From Marinobacter lipolyticus SM19 (GTDB lineage: Bacteria; Pseudomonadota; Gammaproteobacteria; Pseudomonadales; Oleiphilaceae), in the NCBI RefSeq assembly GCF_000397065.2, contig NZ_KE007306.1:600104-664103 (forward strand): a stretch of 64,000 nt of DNA, written 5' to 3'. A model generated the notes under the pieces. That model was not told where the DNA came from. It saw nothing but the letters and a program-made list of their open reading frames with translations, and made no database searches. The translations under genes were made by a program, and so were the position numbers. Below are positions 8,061-16,853 of the stretch, in pieces. Positions within the stretch are counted from its first letter, which is position 1. Each line of letters starts with the position of its first letter.

Positions 8061-8504
8061 ATGATTAAAATTCTCATTCTCCTGACTATAGGCCTGCTTT
8101 CAGCGGGCAATGCCCTGGCTGACAAGGATCCCGTCTACACCGGCTTTCTGAGCAATACTGGTGCCGGCGGCTACGACACCGTTAGTTATTTCCAGGCAGG
8201 GGAACCAATCAGAGGCTCCACGAAATATATAACGGAATACATGGGCGCCACCTGGCGTTTCTCAACGGCGGAAAACCTGGCCCTTTTCGAGGAAACCCCC
8301 GAGCGCTACGCCCCGGCTTATGGCGGCTATTGTGCCTGGGCGGTCAGTCAGGGGTATCTGGCTAAAGGCGATCCACAACACTGGGCCATCAGGTATGGGC
8401 GCCTGTTCCTGAACTACGACGAATCGGTGCAAAACCGCTGGCTGAAAGATACCGAGGCCTTTATACGTCAAGCGGATGCGAACTGGCCGAAGGTGTTGGA
8501 GTAA
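8061..8504 (+). CDS. Secreted YHS domain protein
   Basis: A 147-residue protein with a signal peptide (about 1-20, cleavage near NALA-DK) and a YHS domain. The family signature is seen in GGYDTVSYFQAGEPIRGS, WRFSTAENLALFEETPERY and PAYGGYCAWAVSQGY. YHS proteins of this type are periplasmic and suspected to bind metal, though their role is not established. A strong GGAGG lies ten bases before the ATG. Confidence 0.85.
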   Translation: MIKILILLTIGLLSAGNALADKDPVYTGFLSNTGAGGYDTVSYFQAGEPIRGSTKYITEYMGATWRFSTAENLALFEETPERYAPAYGGYCAWAVSQGYLAKGDPQHWAIRYGRLFLNYDESVQNRWLKDTEAFIRQADANWPKVLE

Positions 8505-8537
8505 GCCAGACAAGAATCAAGATCTGAGCACCTCAGC

Positions 8538-8861
8538 TCAGCCGAAGTAATCCTGCATCCAGTCAAACAGCGTATCCACAGCCACATCGGACAAGGGCAT
8601 CTGTTTAAAGTCGTTACCCACTTCAACATCCATGGTCACGAACTGGTAGAGCATCATACCCGGTTGTCCGTCATGCAGGATAAGCGTGATGCGTCGGCGG
8701 GTGCGCAGGCAGTCAATGGTCATGACATCGGCTGGTATACCGGCATCGCGCATGCCACGGCGTACTTCCACCACAGGATTTATGTGCTGATGGGCAGCCT
8801 GGATGCGGGCGTGTGCATCGCTGGCCATGTCGGACAGAGCTTTGAGGGGATCTTCAGACAT
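8538..8861 (-). CDS. Conserved small cytoplasmic protein, unknown
   Basis: A 107-residue soluble protein without signal peptide or membrane segment. The middle part (VMTIDCLRTRRRITLILHDG) looks like two beta strands separated by an arginine cluster, and the C-terminus ends in an amphipathic segment (VDTLFDWMQDYFG). AAGGAG lies upstream of the ATG. No family was recognised. It precedes the outer-membrane protein gene on the same strand by 53 bases. Confidence 0.6.
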   Translation of the reverse strand: MSEDPLKALSDMASDAHARIQAAHQHINPVVEVRRGMRDAGIPADVMTIDCLRTRRRITLILHDGQPGMMLYQFVTMDVEVGNDFKQMPLSDVAVDTLFDWMQDYFG

Positions 8862-8914
8862 TAGCCGTGACTCTCCTTTGACTTAAAGACTTGCAACAAG
8901 AGCCGGGTATTCTG

Positions 8915-10621
8915 CTAGAAGCGGGTCCTTCCCCGCAACAGCACCTGCATCTCGTCAATGCTGTCATCACCATCCAGCGGGAAAGCAAAATCCAGGTGTA
9001 GCATTCGCTGTACCTCGATCCGGCTGGATGCCAGCCTCAGCCCGAAGCCAACATCTTTCAGCACGCCCTGATCCGGACCGTTGTTCCGGCCGTCACTGAA
9101 CCAGGCCCGTCCCACGTCCGTGAACAGCACTCCGCCCAAGCGGAACAGCTTGAAGGGGTGCCAGTCAGGGAAGTAGCGTCGTTCCAGTGTCCACAGCGCC
9201 CGCCGGTTGCCCTGCTGATACTCGCTTGGGTAGCCCCGCAGGCCATTGTCACCGCCGATCAGGAGCTGCTGATCTACAGTCAGATTGTGGGCCGCAGTGA
9301 AGGACAGATTGGTATACCAGCTATTCCAGCGTACCGAACCGCCGTGGAAATACTCCACGCTGAGCGTTCCCAACAGATTCTCGACACGGTTCTCATCGAA
9401 CCGCCAGGTTCCGCTCTGGATGATCCCGTAGCGGGCGAAATTGGTCTCAGTGGCCAACAGTGCGTCCTGAAAATCCATGTTCAACACAACACGGTCCTCA
9501 GTGGCGCCGAGGCCGGGGGAGGAGTAGCCCAGTTCCGTGCGCCACACGAACCCATCCCGCACGTCCTCCACCCGCTGCAACTGGGTCAGATTTGTCATCT
9601 CCCGGAACCGGTTTTCGCGGTAATCAAAACCAATCCACGGATAACTCAACGTCCGGTCTGTCGGCAGCACGTCCAGTCCAGGCTCATCCGGTAGGCGTTC
9701 AAACTCAAAAGCATCGTAGCGATAACCGGCCAGCAACCGCAGTTGCCGATCATTACGTTCCGCCAGCCGCCAACCTACGTCGACACTAGCGAATTCACGA
9801 CTACGGCGGTATTCGGCGATGTCTACCGCCCCCACGAAACGGGACTCCTCGCGAATATCGTCCACACCGCTGATCCCGAAACGCCAGTCTGCCTGCTCGC
9901 TGTAGAACGGGCGTTCCAGGTAAACGCTGCGACCTCGACCATCGCTGCGCCTATCGTAGGAAAAGCCACTCTGCCAGTGGGAACCGAGGACATTCGGATC
10001 ATCGAAATACACACCGGTCTCTGTGCGATCGGGATTCCTTGTGTAGGACACACCCACACTCTTGCCAGAGCCCAGGAAATTCGGGTCCGACAGTCCGGTG
10101 TTGGTGGTACTCTCACCGCCAGCCCGCGAAGCCCCAACAGTAGGAAACAGCGTCCAGGTATCCCGGGCCAGAACGCTCACCTCTACCTCGCTCCCACAGA
10201 CATGAGTCACGCCGATCCAGGCAGCGGTCAGGTATTCTCGCTGACGGAGGAGACGTTCAGATTCAGAGATCAACCCCGGTTCGTACAGATCCCCCTCTTC
10301 GAATACCAACTGGGCACGCAGAGCCGATTCCCAGGTGGGAATATTGAGAGTGTTCAGCATCCGATAAAGAACATTGTCCTGTTCAGGATCACTGATATCA
10401 AAAATCGGCCGCCGAACAATACGAATCCGGCCGATGCGGGCACCCTCCGGAATGACCAAATCGCTCTGGCGTGCAAGCAGCTCCCGGGGCTGATCAAGAT
10501 CAATTGCCTCCGGCTGAATCTCGCTGGCGACGCAGTCTTCTGCATGGGGCTGGGCCCAGGCACACAAACTGAAAAGTGATATCCAGGAAACCAGCAGGGG
10601 GCGGCACGTTCTAAGCATCAT
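8915..10621 (-). CDS. BamA/TamA-like outer-membrane beta-barrel protein
   Basis: A protein of 568 residues with a signal peptide (ending near CAWAQPHAED), a short POTRA-like region (about 45-145, including IGRIRIVRRPIFD) and a long surface-antigen-type barrel ending in a terminal phenylalanine (LLRGRTRF), as expected for BAM substrates. LIGGDNGLRGYPSEYQQGNR matches the conserved RGY(x) region of the D15/Omp85 barrel. With so little POTRA it is more likely an accessory Omp85-like protein than BamA itself. Adjacent ATGs at 10621 and 10618 are both possible; there is no strong ribosome binding site. Confidence 0.8.
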   Translation of the reverse strand: MMLRTCRPLLVSWISLFSLCAWAQPHAEDCVASEIQPEAIDLDQPRELLARQSDLVIPEGARIGRIRIVRRPIFDISDPEQDNVLYRMLNTLNIPTWESALRAQLVFEEGDLYEPGLISESERLLRQREYLTAAWIGVTHVCGSEVEVSVLARDTWTLFPTVGASRAGGESTTNTGLSDPNFLGSGKSVGVSYTRNPDRTETGVYFDDPNVLGSHWQSGFSYDRRSDGRGRSVYLERPFYSEQADWRFGISGVDDIREESRFVGAVDIAEYRRSREFASVDVGWRLAERNDRQLRLLAGYRYDAFEFERLPDEPGLDVLPTDRTLSYPWIGFDYRENRFREMTNLTQLQRVEDVRDGFVWRTELGYSSPGLGATEDRVVLNMDFQDALLATETNFARYGIIQSGTWRFDENRVENLLGTLSVEYFHGGSVRWNSWYTNLSFTAAHNLTVDQQLLIGGDNGLRGYPSEYQQGNRRALWTLERRYFPDWHPFKLFRLGGVLFTDVGRAWFSDGRNNGPDQGVLKDVGFGLRLASSRIEVQRMLHLDFAFPLDGDDSIDEMQVLLRGRTRF

Positions 10622-10728
10622 CCAACTATAGCGCCTGTTCCGGTCTGCGTCAGTGCGAAGGATTGCCTGAAGTTCACAGCCAATGGAAGCCATGTTTTTC
10701 TATCACTGTCGCCGAACCACGCTAGCTT

Positions 10729-11703
10729 TTAAAGCCTGTCCGACATCAGCTCCAGCGCATACTGGGCCACCACAGAGTTGCCATTATCGTCGAGCGCCGG
10801 CGACCAGGCACAGACAGAGAACTGGCCCGGCACTATCGCCACAATGCCACCACCAACCCCACTCTTGGCCGGCAGACCGACGCGGTAGGCGAACTCGCCA
10901 GCCGCGTCATACATGCCGGAAGTGAACAGTAGCGAGTTGATTCTGCGTGCCAACTCCGCTTCCACGAACTGCTCGTCCGTCTTGCGGGAATACCCCTCTG
11001 CGGCAAGATAGTTCAGTGCCACCGCCAGATCGACACAATTCATACTCAACGAACAACAGGCGAAATAGGCGTAGAGCACATCATCGACCTCGTTATTGAT
11101 GTTGCCAAACGCCTTCGTTAAATAAGCCATCGCCGCATTCCGCGAACGGTGCTTCCATTCCGACGCCAGAACGTCACGATCAATCAGTATGGATGCATTA
11201 CCAGACAGACGCCGCGCCGCATCCTGGATGACTTGTACCGGTGTCGCGAAAGCGCTGACCAGAGAGTCCGCGACAACAATCGCTCCGGCATTGATGAAAG
11301 GATTGCGCGGTTTGCCGCGTTCCGCCTCAAGCTGTGCCAGAGAATTGAACGGCATGCCGGAAGGGTTGAGCCCGACCCGCTCCCAGAGTGCGTTACCAAA
11401 GGCTCGCAGCGACAGTGTCAGCAGGAATACCTTCGATATACTCTGGACCGAGAACGGCTCCCGGGCATCGCCAGCGGTGTATACGCGGCCGTCGTTGGTG
11501 CAAATCGCGATACCGAAGCGATTTGCATCCTGCGTTGACAGCGCCGGAATGTAGCTCGCAACATGCCCCTGGCCGAGCCGGGTACGTGCCTGTTGATGGA
11601 TATCCTCCAGCCACGCCTGTATATCTTCAGTTCCGTCAGTCAGCGATGAAGTACCCGGGCGCGAGGACATCCTCACGCCCGGGGATTGCGCTAACAGATT
11701 CAT
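10729..11703 (-). CDS. glsA: Glutaminase
   Basis: A 324-residue serine-dependent glutaminase that hydrolyses L-glutamine to glutamate and ammonia in the cytoplasm. The active-site region FSVQSISKVF, the NPFINAGAI motif, SGMYDAAGEFAYRVGLPAKS and GVGGGIVAIVPG are all present, and the length fits the family. Its start overlaps the stop of the AGCS symporter gene by ATGA, so import and deamidation are coupled in one operon. A second ATG at 11670 is possible, but the overlapping start fits translational coupling. Confidence 0.92.
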   Translation of the reverse strand: MNLLAQSPGVRMSSRPGTSSLTDGTEDIQAWLEDIHQQARTRLGQGHVASYIPALSTQDANRFGIAICTNDGRVYTAGDAREPFSVQSISKVFLLTLSLRAFGNALWERVGLNPSGMPFNSLAQLEAERGKPRNPFINAGAIVVADSLVSAFATPVQVIQDAARRLSGNASILIDRDVLASEWKHRSRNAAMAYLTKAFGNINNEVDDVLYAYFACCSLSMNCVDLAVALNYLAAEGYSRKTDEQFVEAELARRINSLLFTSGMYDAAGEFAYRVGLPAKSGVGGGIVAIVPGQFSVCAWSPALDDNGNSVVAQYALELMSDRL

Positions 11704-13169
11704 CGTGTGGTTGCGACGCTTTCTGCGACAAATCGGTCAGTCCTTTGACGGTCTTCAGGTTCGATTTTCCAGGCGGTCGCGTCGATATTGAGATCGGCAA
11801 AGTTGGCGGCATCGAACACTGGCCGCTGGATACCGGCTTCGACCTGGTCATCAAAGTCGCGCAGGATCCTCAACCCGGGTCTCATCAACATAATCAACGC
11901 AAGCAGGTTCGCCAGCGCCAGCAAGCCCATCGTCACGTCTGCAAATCCGAAGACAGTACTGAGATCGGTCGTCGCACCCCAGCCACACAGCACGATGACC
12001 GCAATGCGGAAGGCGTTGAACAGCATATGATTCCCTTCGCTAAAGAAGTTGAGGCTGTTCTCCCCCAGGTAGTAGTTGTAAAGAATGGTGCTGAAACCAA
12101 AAAGCATCAGCGCAACGCTGACGAATTCTCGGCCCCATTCACCGATATGAGTGGCCAGCGATGCCTGGGTAAGGGCCACCCCGCCGATATCGGTACCCAG
12201 CGCCGGGTCATAGGCGGTGCCCAGCAGGATAATCAGTGCGGTGCAGGTGCACAGCACAAGGGTATCAATGAACACCGAGAGCGCCTGCACGCCACCCTGG
12301 TTTACCGGGTGCGGCACATAGGCTACGGCGGCGACATTTGGTGCGCTGCCAAGCCCGGCTTCGTTAGAGAACAGGCCCCGCTTCACGCCCATCAGTATGG
12401 CGGCGCCAATACCACCACCAACAGCAGGCTCCAGGCCGAACGCACTCTTGACGATCAGCGCCAGCATCGTTGGTACCTGTTCGACATTCATCGCCAGTAC
12501 CACCACCGCAATTGCCAGATAACCAAATGCCATAACTGGCACCAGCACCTCAGCCGTTCTGGCGATACGCTTGACACCGCCGAAGATGATGACCCCGACG
12601 ATGATCGCCAATGCGATGCCGGTGTATAGCACGGGGATGTCAAAGGCATCCTCGAACGATGTAGCGACGGAGTAGGACTGCAAGGCCGTGAAGCCGAAGC
12701 CAAAGGTCACCAGCAGCAGGATTGAATAGACAACCGCCAGCCAGTTCCACTTCTGTCCCAGCCCGCGTGAGATGTAATAGGCAGGGCCGCCACGGTAGGT
12801 GCCATCGGGTTCGGCCCTTTTGTAGGCCTGAGAGAGCGTGCACTCCAGGAAACTGGTCGCCATGCCCATCAGGCCGACGACCCACATCCAGAATATGGCT
12901 CCAGGCCCACCCAGGGTGATGGCAACCGCAACGCCGGCGATATTGCCACCACCGACGCGACCGGCGACAGACAGCAGCAGCGCCTGGAACGAACTCAGGT
13001 GGCCGTGTTTATCACGACGGAACATCTGGCCTGCGCCAAAAATACGGAACATTCGACCGAAGTAACGAAACTGCACAAAGCGCGATGCGGCGGTAAAACC
13101 GATACCGACCGCGATCAGCATTGCGATGAGGACATACCCCCAGAGGATGTCGTTGAACAGTTCCAGCAT
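11700..13169 (-). CDS. Sodium:amino acid symporter, AGCS family
   Basis: A 489-residue inner-membrane transporter of the alanine/glycine:cation symporter family. Family motifs include GGGNIAGVAVAITLGGPGAIFW near 75, GTYRGGPAYYI, GAAILMGVKRGLFSNEAGLGSAPN, and about eleven membrane spans. GGAGG seven bases before the ATG at 13169 decides the start. It is followed directly by glutaminase, so the likely substrate is glutamine, imported with sodium; alanine is the other family possibility. A sigma-54-type promoter lies 68-84 bases upstream, and an NtrC-type activator gene lies beyond it. Confidence 0.9.
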   Translation of the reverse strand: MLELFNDILWGYVLIAMLIAVGIGFTAASRFVQFRYFGRMFRIFGAGQMFRRDKHGHLSSFQALLLSVAGRVGGGNIAGVAVAITLGGPGAIFWMWVVGLMGMATSFLECTLSQAYKRAEPDGTYRGGPAYYISRGLGQKWNWLAVVYSILLLVTFGFGFTALQSYSVATSFEDAFDIPVLYTGIALAIIVGVIIFGGVKRIARTAEVLVPVMAFGYLAIAVVVLAMNVEQVPTMLALIVKSAFGLEPAVGGGIGAAILMGVKRGLFSNEAGLGSAPNVAAVAYVPHPVNQGGVQALSVFIDTLVLCTCTALIILLGTAYDPALGTDIGGVALTQASLATHIGEWGREFVSVALMLFGFSTILYNYYLGENSLNFFSEGNHMLFNAFRIAVIVLCGWGATTDLSTVFGFADVTMGLLALANLLALIMLMRPGLRILRDFDDQVEAGIQRPVFDAANFADLNIDATAWKIEPEDRQRTDRFVAESVATTR

Positions 13170-13236
13170 CAGGAACCTCCACGTTTGTTGTTGTGAGTGT
13201 ATGGCGCCCATCTAACGACAGTGCCACCGGGGATAA

Positions 13237-13253
13237 GGCAAGCACTGAGCCAA
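13237..13253 (-). promoter_or_regulatory. Sigma-54 promoter of the symporter-glutaminase operon
   Basis: Read on the minus strand the site is TTGGCTCAGTGCTTGCC, with the invariant GG and GC exactly ten bases apart and near-consensus flanks (TTGGC and TTGC). Transcription would start near 13226, about 57 bases before the symporter ATG. The divergence of roles with the adjacent sigma-54 activator gene supports it. Confidence 0.75.
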
Positions 13254-13400
13254 CCTTGAAAAACTTTCTTAAATCTATGTTTTAAATAGATATATTAAGA
13301 TTCAAAAGGGGGAGCCACACATCAGGAAGGGGTATAACCTGAAACATTACAATTCGGTCGAGATGGAAATTAACAGCTAAATATCAGCATGTTACCGACA

Positions 13401-13434
13401 ATCGGCGAGGTTATAGCAGATCGGAAGGTTATAG
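13401..13434. promoter_or_regulatory. Direct repeat, candidate enhancer site
   Basis: ATCGGCGAGGTTATAG (13401-13416) is followed by ATCGGAAGGTTATAG (13420-13434), a near-identical pair about 18-19 bases apart. They lie roughly 175-210 bases upstream of the predicted sigma-54 transcription start, the usual range for activator sites. Binding by the adjacent NtrC-type regulator is inferred. Confidence 0.45.
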
Positions 13435-13457
13435 GGGTTCGACCTTCGCTCAGGCGA

Positions 13458-14867
13458 TCAGGACTGCAGCTTTTTCATTCGCTTACTCAACGCCGGCTGG
13501 GAGATATCCAACAGCCGCGATGCAATGGACTGATTGCCCTCGGCACGCCTCATCGCCTCCTGCACCAGCAAATCCGCCACATCACGCAGCGCCGGTAACG
13601 GCTCGTCGGCGACGAAAACAGAGCGCTGCTCGACAGGGGCGCGAGTGGCCTCTGAATCATTGAACTCGATGGCTCGCTTGAACACAGCCATCGACAACAT
13701 GCGGGAACGATGGACGCCCACGGCGTCATACACCATCGCCCGCAACTCCCGCACGTTCCCGGGAAAATCGTAGTTGGACAAGAGCACCGGCAGCTCCGCA
13801 GGCGCGACCGGTTTGGCTTTTCCCATCTCCTCGGCGGCCCTGGCGAGAAAATGTTCCAGCAGCAACGGTATATCCTGTTTGCGATGCCTTAACGCAGGAA
13901 TCTGCACATGGTGGGTACGCAGGCGGTAGTAGAGATCCTTGCGGAATTCCCCCTCCGCCTGCTTCTTTGCCAGGTCCTGATGGGTCGCGACCAGCACCCT
14001 GGCCCGCAGCTTTTTCGGCCGGTCACTACCGAGGGGGTAGTATTCTCCCTCCTGCAGCAACCGCAGCAGCTTGACCTGGGATGCCATGCTAAGGTCACCG
14101 ATCTCGTCGAGGAACAGAGTCCCTTCCGCTGCCTGCTCGATCATGCCGGCCCGCGCCGTATCGGCCCCGGTAAATGCACCACGCTGGTGGCCGAACAGCG
14201 TATCGGCAAACATGTTGTCATCCAGCCCGGCGACATTGACACAAACCAACGATCCCGGGCGTTTGCTCAGGGTGTGTGTAGCGCGGGCGATGAGCTCCTT
14301 GCCAGTCCCGCTTTCGCCGCAGACCAGGATTGGCTCGCGACTCACCGCGACCGATTCCAGGTACTGGAACACTGATCGCATGCCCTTATCGGCAGTGACG
14401 ATAGGCGCGAAAGCCTCGGGGTGGTCCAGCGTATCGTTGAGGACATGTCGGCGCAGCGCCTGGTTTTCCTGCCGTAACTCCTGCAGCCGGATAGCCCGCT
14501 TGATACCTTCGATCAATCGGTCCTGCTCGTCAGTTTTGACGAAATAATCGAAAGCGCCAATCTTGATACAGTTGACGGCTGTTTCTACCTGATTCAACCC
14601 GCTGATGACGATCACCCCCACATCCGGGTGCTCCTCTACAATCTGATGCAGCAGCGTCTCACCACCAATGTGCGGCATGGTCAGATCAAGCGTGACCAGC
14701 CCGATATTCTCCCGCGCCAATATACCCATCACGTCGCGGCTATCCTGACAGCGGCGGATATGAGTGATACCGCCACTGCGTTCCAGTGCGATCCCCAGAC
14801 TTCGCAGAAACGAGGGCTCGTCGTCCACCAGCAACACGCCAAACGTGGGGTACAGACTCTTCGTCAT
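13458..14867 (-). CDS. NtrC-family sigma-54-dependent response regulator
   Basis: A 469-residue regulator with a receiver domain (1-125, phosphoacceptor D61 in LDLTMP, conserved K111), an AAA+ domain with Walker A GESGTGKE near 184-191 and the sigma-54 contact loop GAFTGA at 230-235, and a C-terminal Fis-type helix-turn-helix (NQSIASRLLDISQPALSKRM). GGAG nine bases upstream supports the ATG at 14867 over an upstream ATG at 14888. The kinase gene is 54 bases upstream on the same strand. The likely target is the symporter-glutaminase operon downstream, which has a sigma-54 promoter. Confidence 0.92.
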   Translation of the reverse strand: MTKSLYPTFGVLLVDDEPSFLRSLGIALERSGGITHIRRCQDSRDVMGILARENIGLVTLDLTMPHIGGETLLHQIVEEHPDVGVIVISGLNQVETAVNCIKIGAFDYFVKTDEQDRLIEGIKRAIRLQELRQENQALRRHVLNDTLDHPEAFAPIVTADKGMRSVFQYLESVAVSREPILVCGESGTGKELIARATHTLSKRPGSLVCVNVAGLDDNMFADTLFGHQRGAFTGADTARAGMIEQAAEGTLFLDEIGDLSMASQVKLLRLLQEGEYYPLGSDRPKKLRARVLVATHQDLAKKQAEGEFRKDLYYRLRTHHVQIPALRHRKQDIPLLLEHFLARAAEEMGKAKPVAPAELPVLLSNYDFPGNVRELRAMVYDAVGVHRSRMLSMAVFKRAIEFNDSEATRAPVEQRSVFVADEPLPALRDVADLLVQEAMRRAEGNQSIASRLLDISQPALSKRMKKLQS

Positions 14868-14921
14868 TGAACGTGGCTCCAGTCTCATCTGCGCATATTC
14901 ATCGGGGTTTTGTCGGCACTC

Positions 14922-16655
14922 TCAATCAGTCTGTCGTGCAGGCTTTAGTGCTGGCAGGGCCAGTCGGACCGTGGTTCCCTCTCCCACCCTGGAATCAAAG
15001 GTCAGCTGCCCCTGGTGTTCATGCACGATACCGGCCGACACCGACAACCCGAGACCGGTACCGCCACTCTCGCGTTTGGTGGTAAAAAACGGATCGGTCA
15101 GACGGCCCATGACGTCAGGATCCATACCACAGCCCTGATCCCTGACCTCCAGAATTACCTGAGGCTGACCCATTTTATCAGTGTCGGAATAGGTCCGGAG
15201 AAATATACCCTGCTGTTGATTTTCCAGTGCCTGGCAGGCATTCACAATAAGGTTGATCACCACCTGCTCGATCCGCTGGGCGTTGCCCCTGAGGGCTGGA
15301 AGGTCGGCACCGTAGTCAACCTCAAAATGCCAGGTCGCATTGCGAATTGAGTTGTCTACCAAACGAATTGCCGTCACAACGACGGCGTTGAAATCCGGAA
15401 TCTCGGTCAGATCCGTACTGCCGTGGCGGGAAAAGTCCTTGAGGTCGCCAACAATTCGTTTGATGCGGTGACTGCCTTCCAGCATTTCATCCAGCATCAG
15501 GGGAATCTCATCCCGCATACGCGAGTACTCGAGCCCGCCGAGCATGAAATCTCCATGCTCGCGATAGTGAGCATCAAGTATATCCAGGCAATCCGCGTAG
15601 GCCTCCTGCAACACCGGCAGGTTCAGCAGCAGGAGGCTGCTGGGATTGTTGATCTCATGGGCCACGCCGGAGACCAGGACACCCAGTGACGCCATCTTGT
15701 CGGCCTGAATCAACTGCTGCTGATGTTCACGCAGAGCCTTGGAACGGCTGTCCACTTCCCGCTGCAACGTCCGGTTCCAGATCACAATACTGCCCAACAC
15801 CAACAGCAGCGTACCGGACACCGCGGCGCCGACCTGCCCGATCAGCTTCCACGCAATGCCGCCATCCTCTTTGAGCGGCCCCAGCCACTCATCGTAAATC
15901 TCCTGATAACGGCCTGTATTCTTGAGAATCGCCAAGCCCTCGGAAAACTGGGCCAGCAGGTCCGACTGGCCGTTCCTGACAGCATAGCTGTACGACAGCG
16001 AGAAGGGTCTCGCCACCGGCACAATGTTGGTCAACCCCAACTGCCGGGTCAGGTAGAGCGCCGGCAGGTTGGCTACCAGCGCATAGTCTCCCTTTCCGGA
16101 AGCCAGCAAGCGCAGCGCGTCGGCATGGGTATCGACGGGCATCAGCCTGGCACCGACCTGATGCTCAATCAGGTAATCCTCCATGATGTCACCACTCTGG
16201 ACGATGACTTCCTTGTCCTTCAGGCCGCTCACATCAACTGTCGGATCGCCGCGCCGGGCAAAGATTGATTGATGCACAATCGCATGGGGTGGCGAGAAAT
16301 CGAAGACCTTGGCGCGCTCGTCAGAATACGACATCCCCTGAAGCACATCGATCTGGCCATCGACAAACCTTTTGCGCATCTCGGACCACTCGCCCAGCTC
16401 GATCCTGACGTTGATCCCCATAACTTCGGCAATCGCCCGGGTCAGCTCAACGTTGTAGCCTGCGGGTTCGCCATTCTCGTCGATAAACTCGTAGGGAGGA
16501 TGGTAGTGGTCTCCGCCCACAATAATCTGCTGCTTACTACGCTCGAGTGGAGCCGCCTCAGTCGACAGCGAGATCACCACACACAACAGTAGTGCAAACA
16601 GCTGAAGCCAACGTATGGCGGCCTGGTCGGTCGAGAAAAACTGCACTGGATTCAT
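14922..16655 (-). CDS. Histidine kinase with solute-binding sensor domain
   Basis: A 577-residue membrane kinase. An N-terminal signal/anchor helix (about 16-35) precedes a periplasmic family 3 solute-binding domain (about 43-260; YHPPYEFIDENGEPAGYNVE), a membrane helix (about 270-293), and a cytoplasmic HisKA domain with the phosphorylated H333 in VAHEINNP and an ATPase domain (N box NLIVNACQAL, G boxes DQGCGM and GGTGLGLS). Family 3 binding domains typically hold amino acids such as glutamine, so it probably senses an external amino acid directly. Its partner is the sigma-54 regulator immediately downstream. Confidence 0.92.
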   Translation of the reverse strand: MNPVQFFSTDQAAIRWLQLFALLLCVVISLSTEAAPLERSKQQIIVGGDHYHPPYEFIDENGEPAGYNVELTRAIAEVMGINVRIELGEWSEMRKRFVDGQIDVLQGMSYSDERAKVFDFSPPHAIVHQSIFARRGDPTVDVSGLKDKEVIVQSGDIMEDYLIEHQVGARLMPVDTHADALRLLASGKGDYALVANLPALYLTRQLGLTNIVPVARPFSLSYSYAVRNGQSDLLAQFSEGLAILKNTGRYQEIYDEWLGPLKEDGGIAWKLIGQVGAAVSGTLLLVLGSIVIWNRTLQREVDSRSKALREHQQQLIQADKMASLGVLVSGVAHEINNPSSLLLLNLPVLQEAYADCLDILDAHYREHGDFMLGGLEYSRMRDEIPLMLDEMLEGSHRIKRIVGDLKDFSRHGSTDLTEIPDFNAVVVTAIRLVDNSIRNATWHFEVDYGADLPALRGNAQRIEQVVINLIVNACQALENQQQGIFLRTYSDTDKMGQPQVILEVRDQGCGMDPDVMGRLTDPFFTTKRESGGTGLGLSVSAGIVHEHQGQLTFDSRVGEGTTVRLALPALKPARQTD

Positions 16656-16781
16656 TGCCTGCGTTATGGAGATAGCCGGAGACGCAGACTAGCACCGGGC
16701 CGGGCTCACGGAAAGCGCAAACCATCCGACCTTCCATCGAGTTTGACTATCAGCTTTATTAAACAGCATATTCAATTGAGA

Positions 16782-16793
16782 TCTATGCATAGA
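16782..16793. promoter_or_regulatory. Perfect 12-base palindrome upstream of the MBL-SulP operon
   Basis: TCTATGCATAGA is fully self-complementary and lies 61 bases before the hydrolase ATG in an AT-rich promoter-like region that also holds TTGACT at 16743. It is a candidate operator. Related operons elsewhere are controlled by sulfide-sensing ArsR-type repressors, but none is encoded next to this one. Confidence 0.35.
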
Positions 16794-16853
16794 ACCAAAA
16801 GTGTGGTTTAGTGTCTGCTATTAATGACCGATGCTCCACACGGAGGAACGACT

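Noticed and set aside
13210..13230. A second sigma-54-like site (TGGCAC-N5-TTAGA) near the symporter start
   Set aside because: The invariant GC at -12 is AG here, while the site at 13237-13253 has a perfect GG-N10-GC. The latter was kept.
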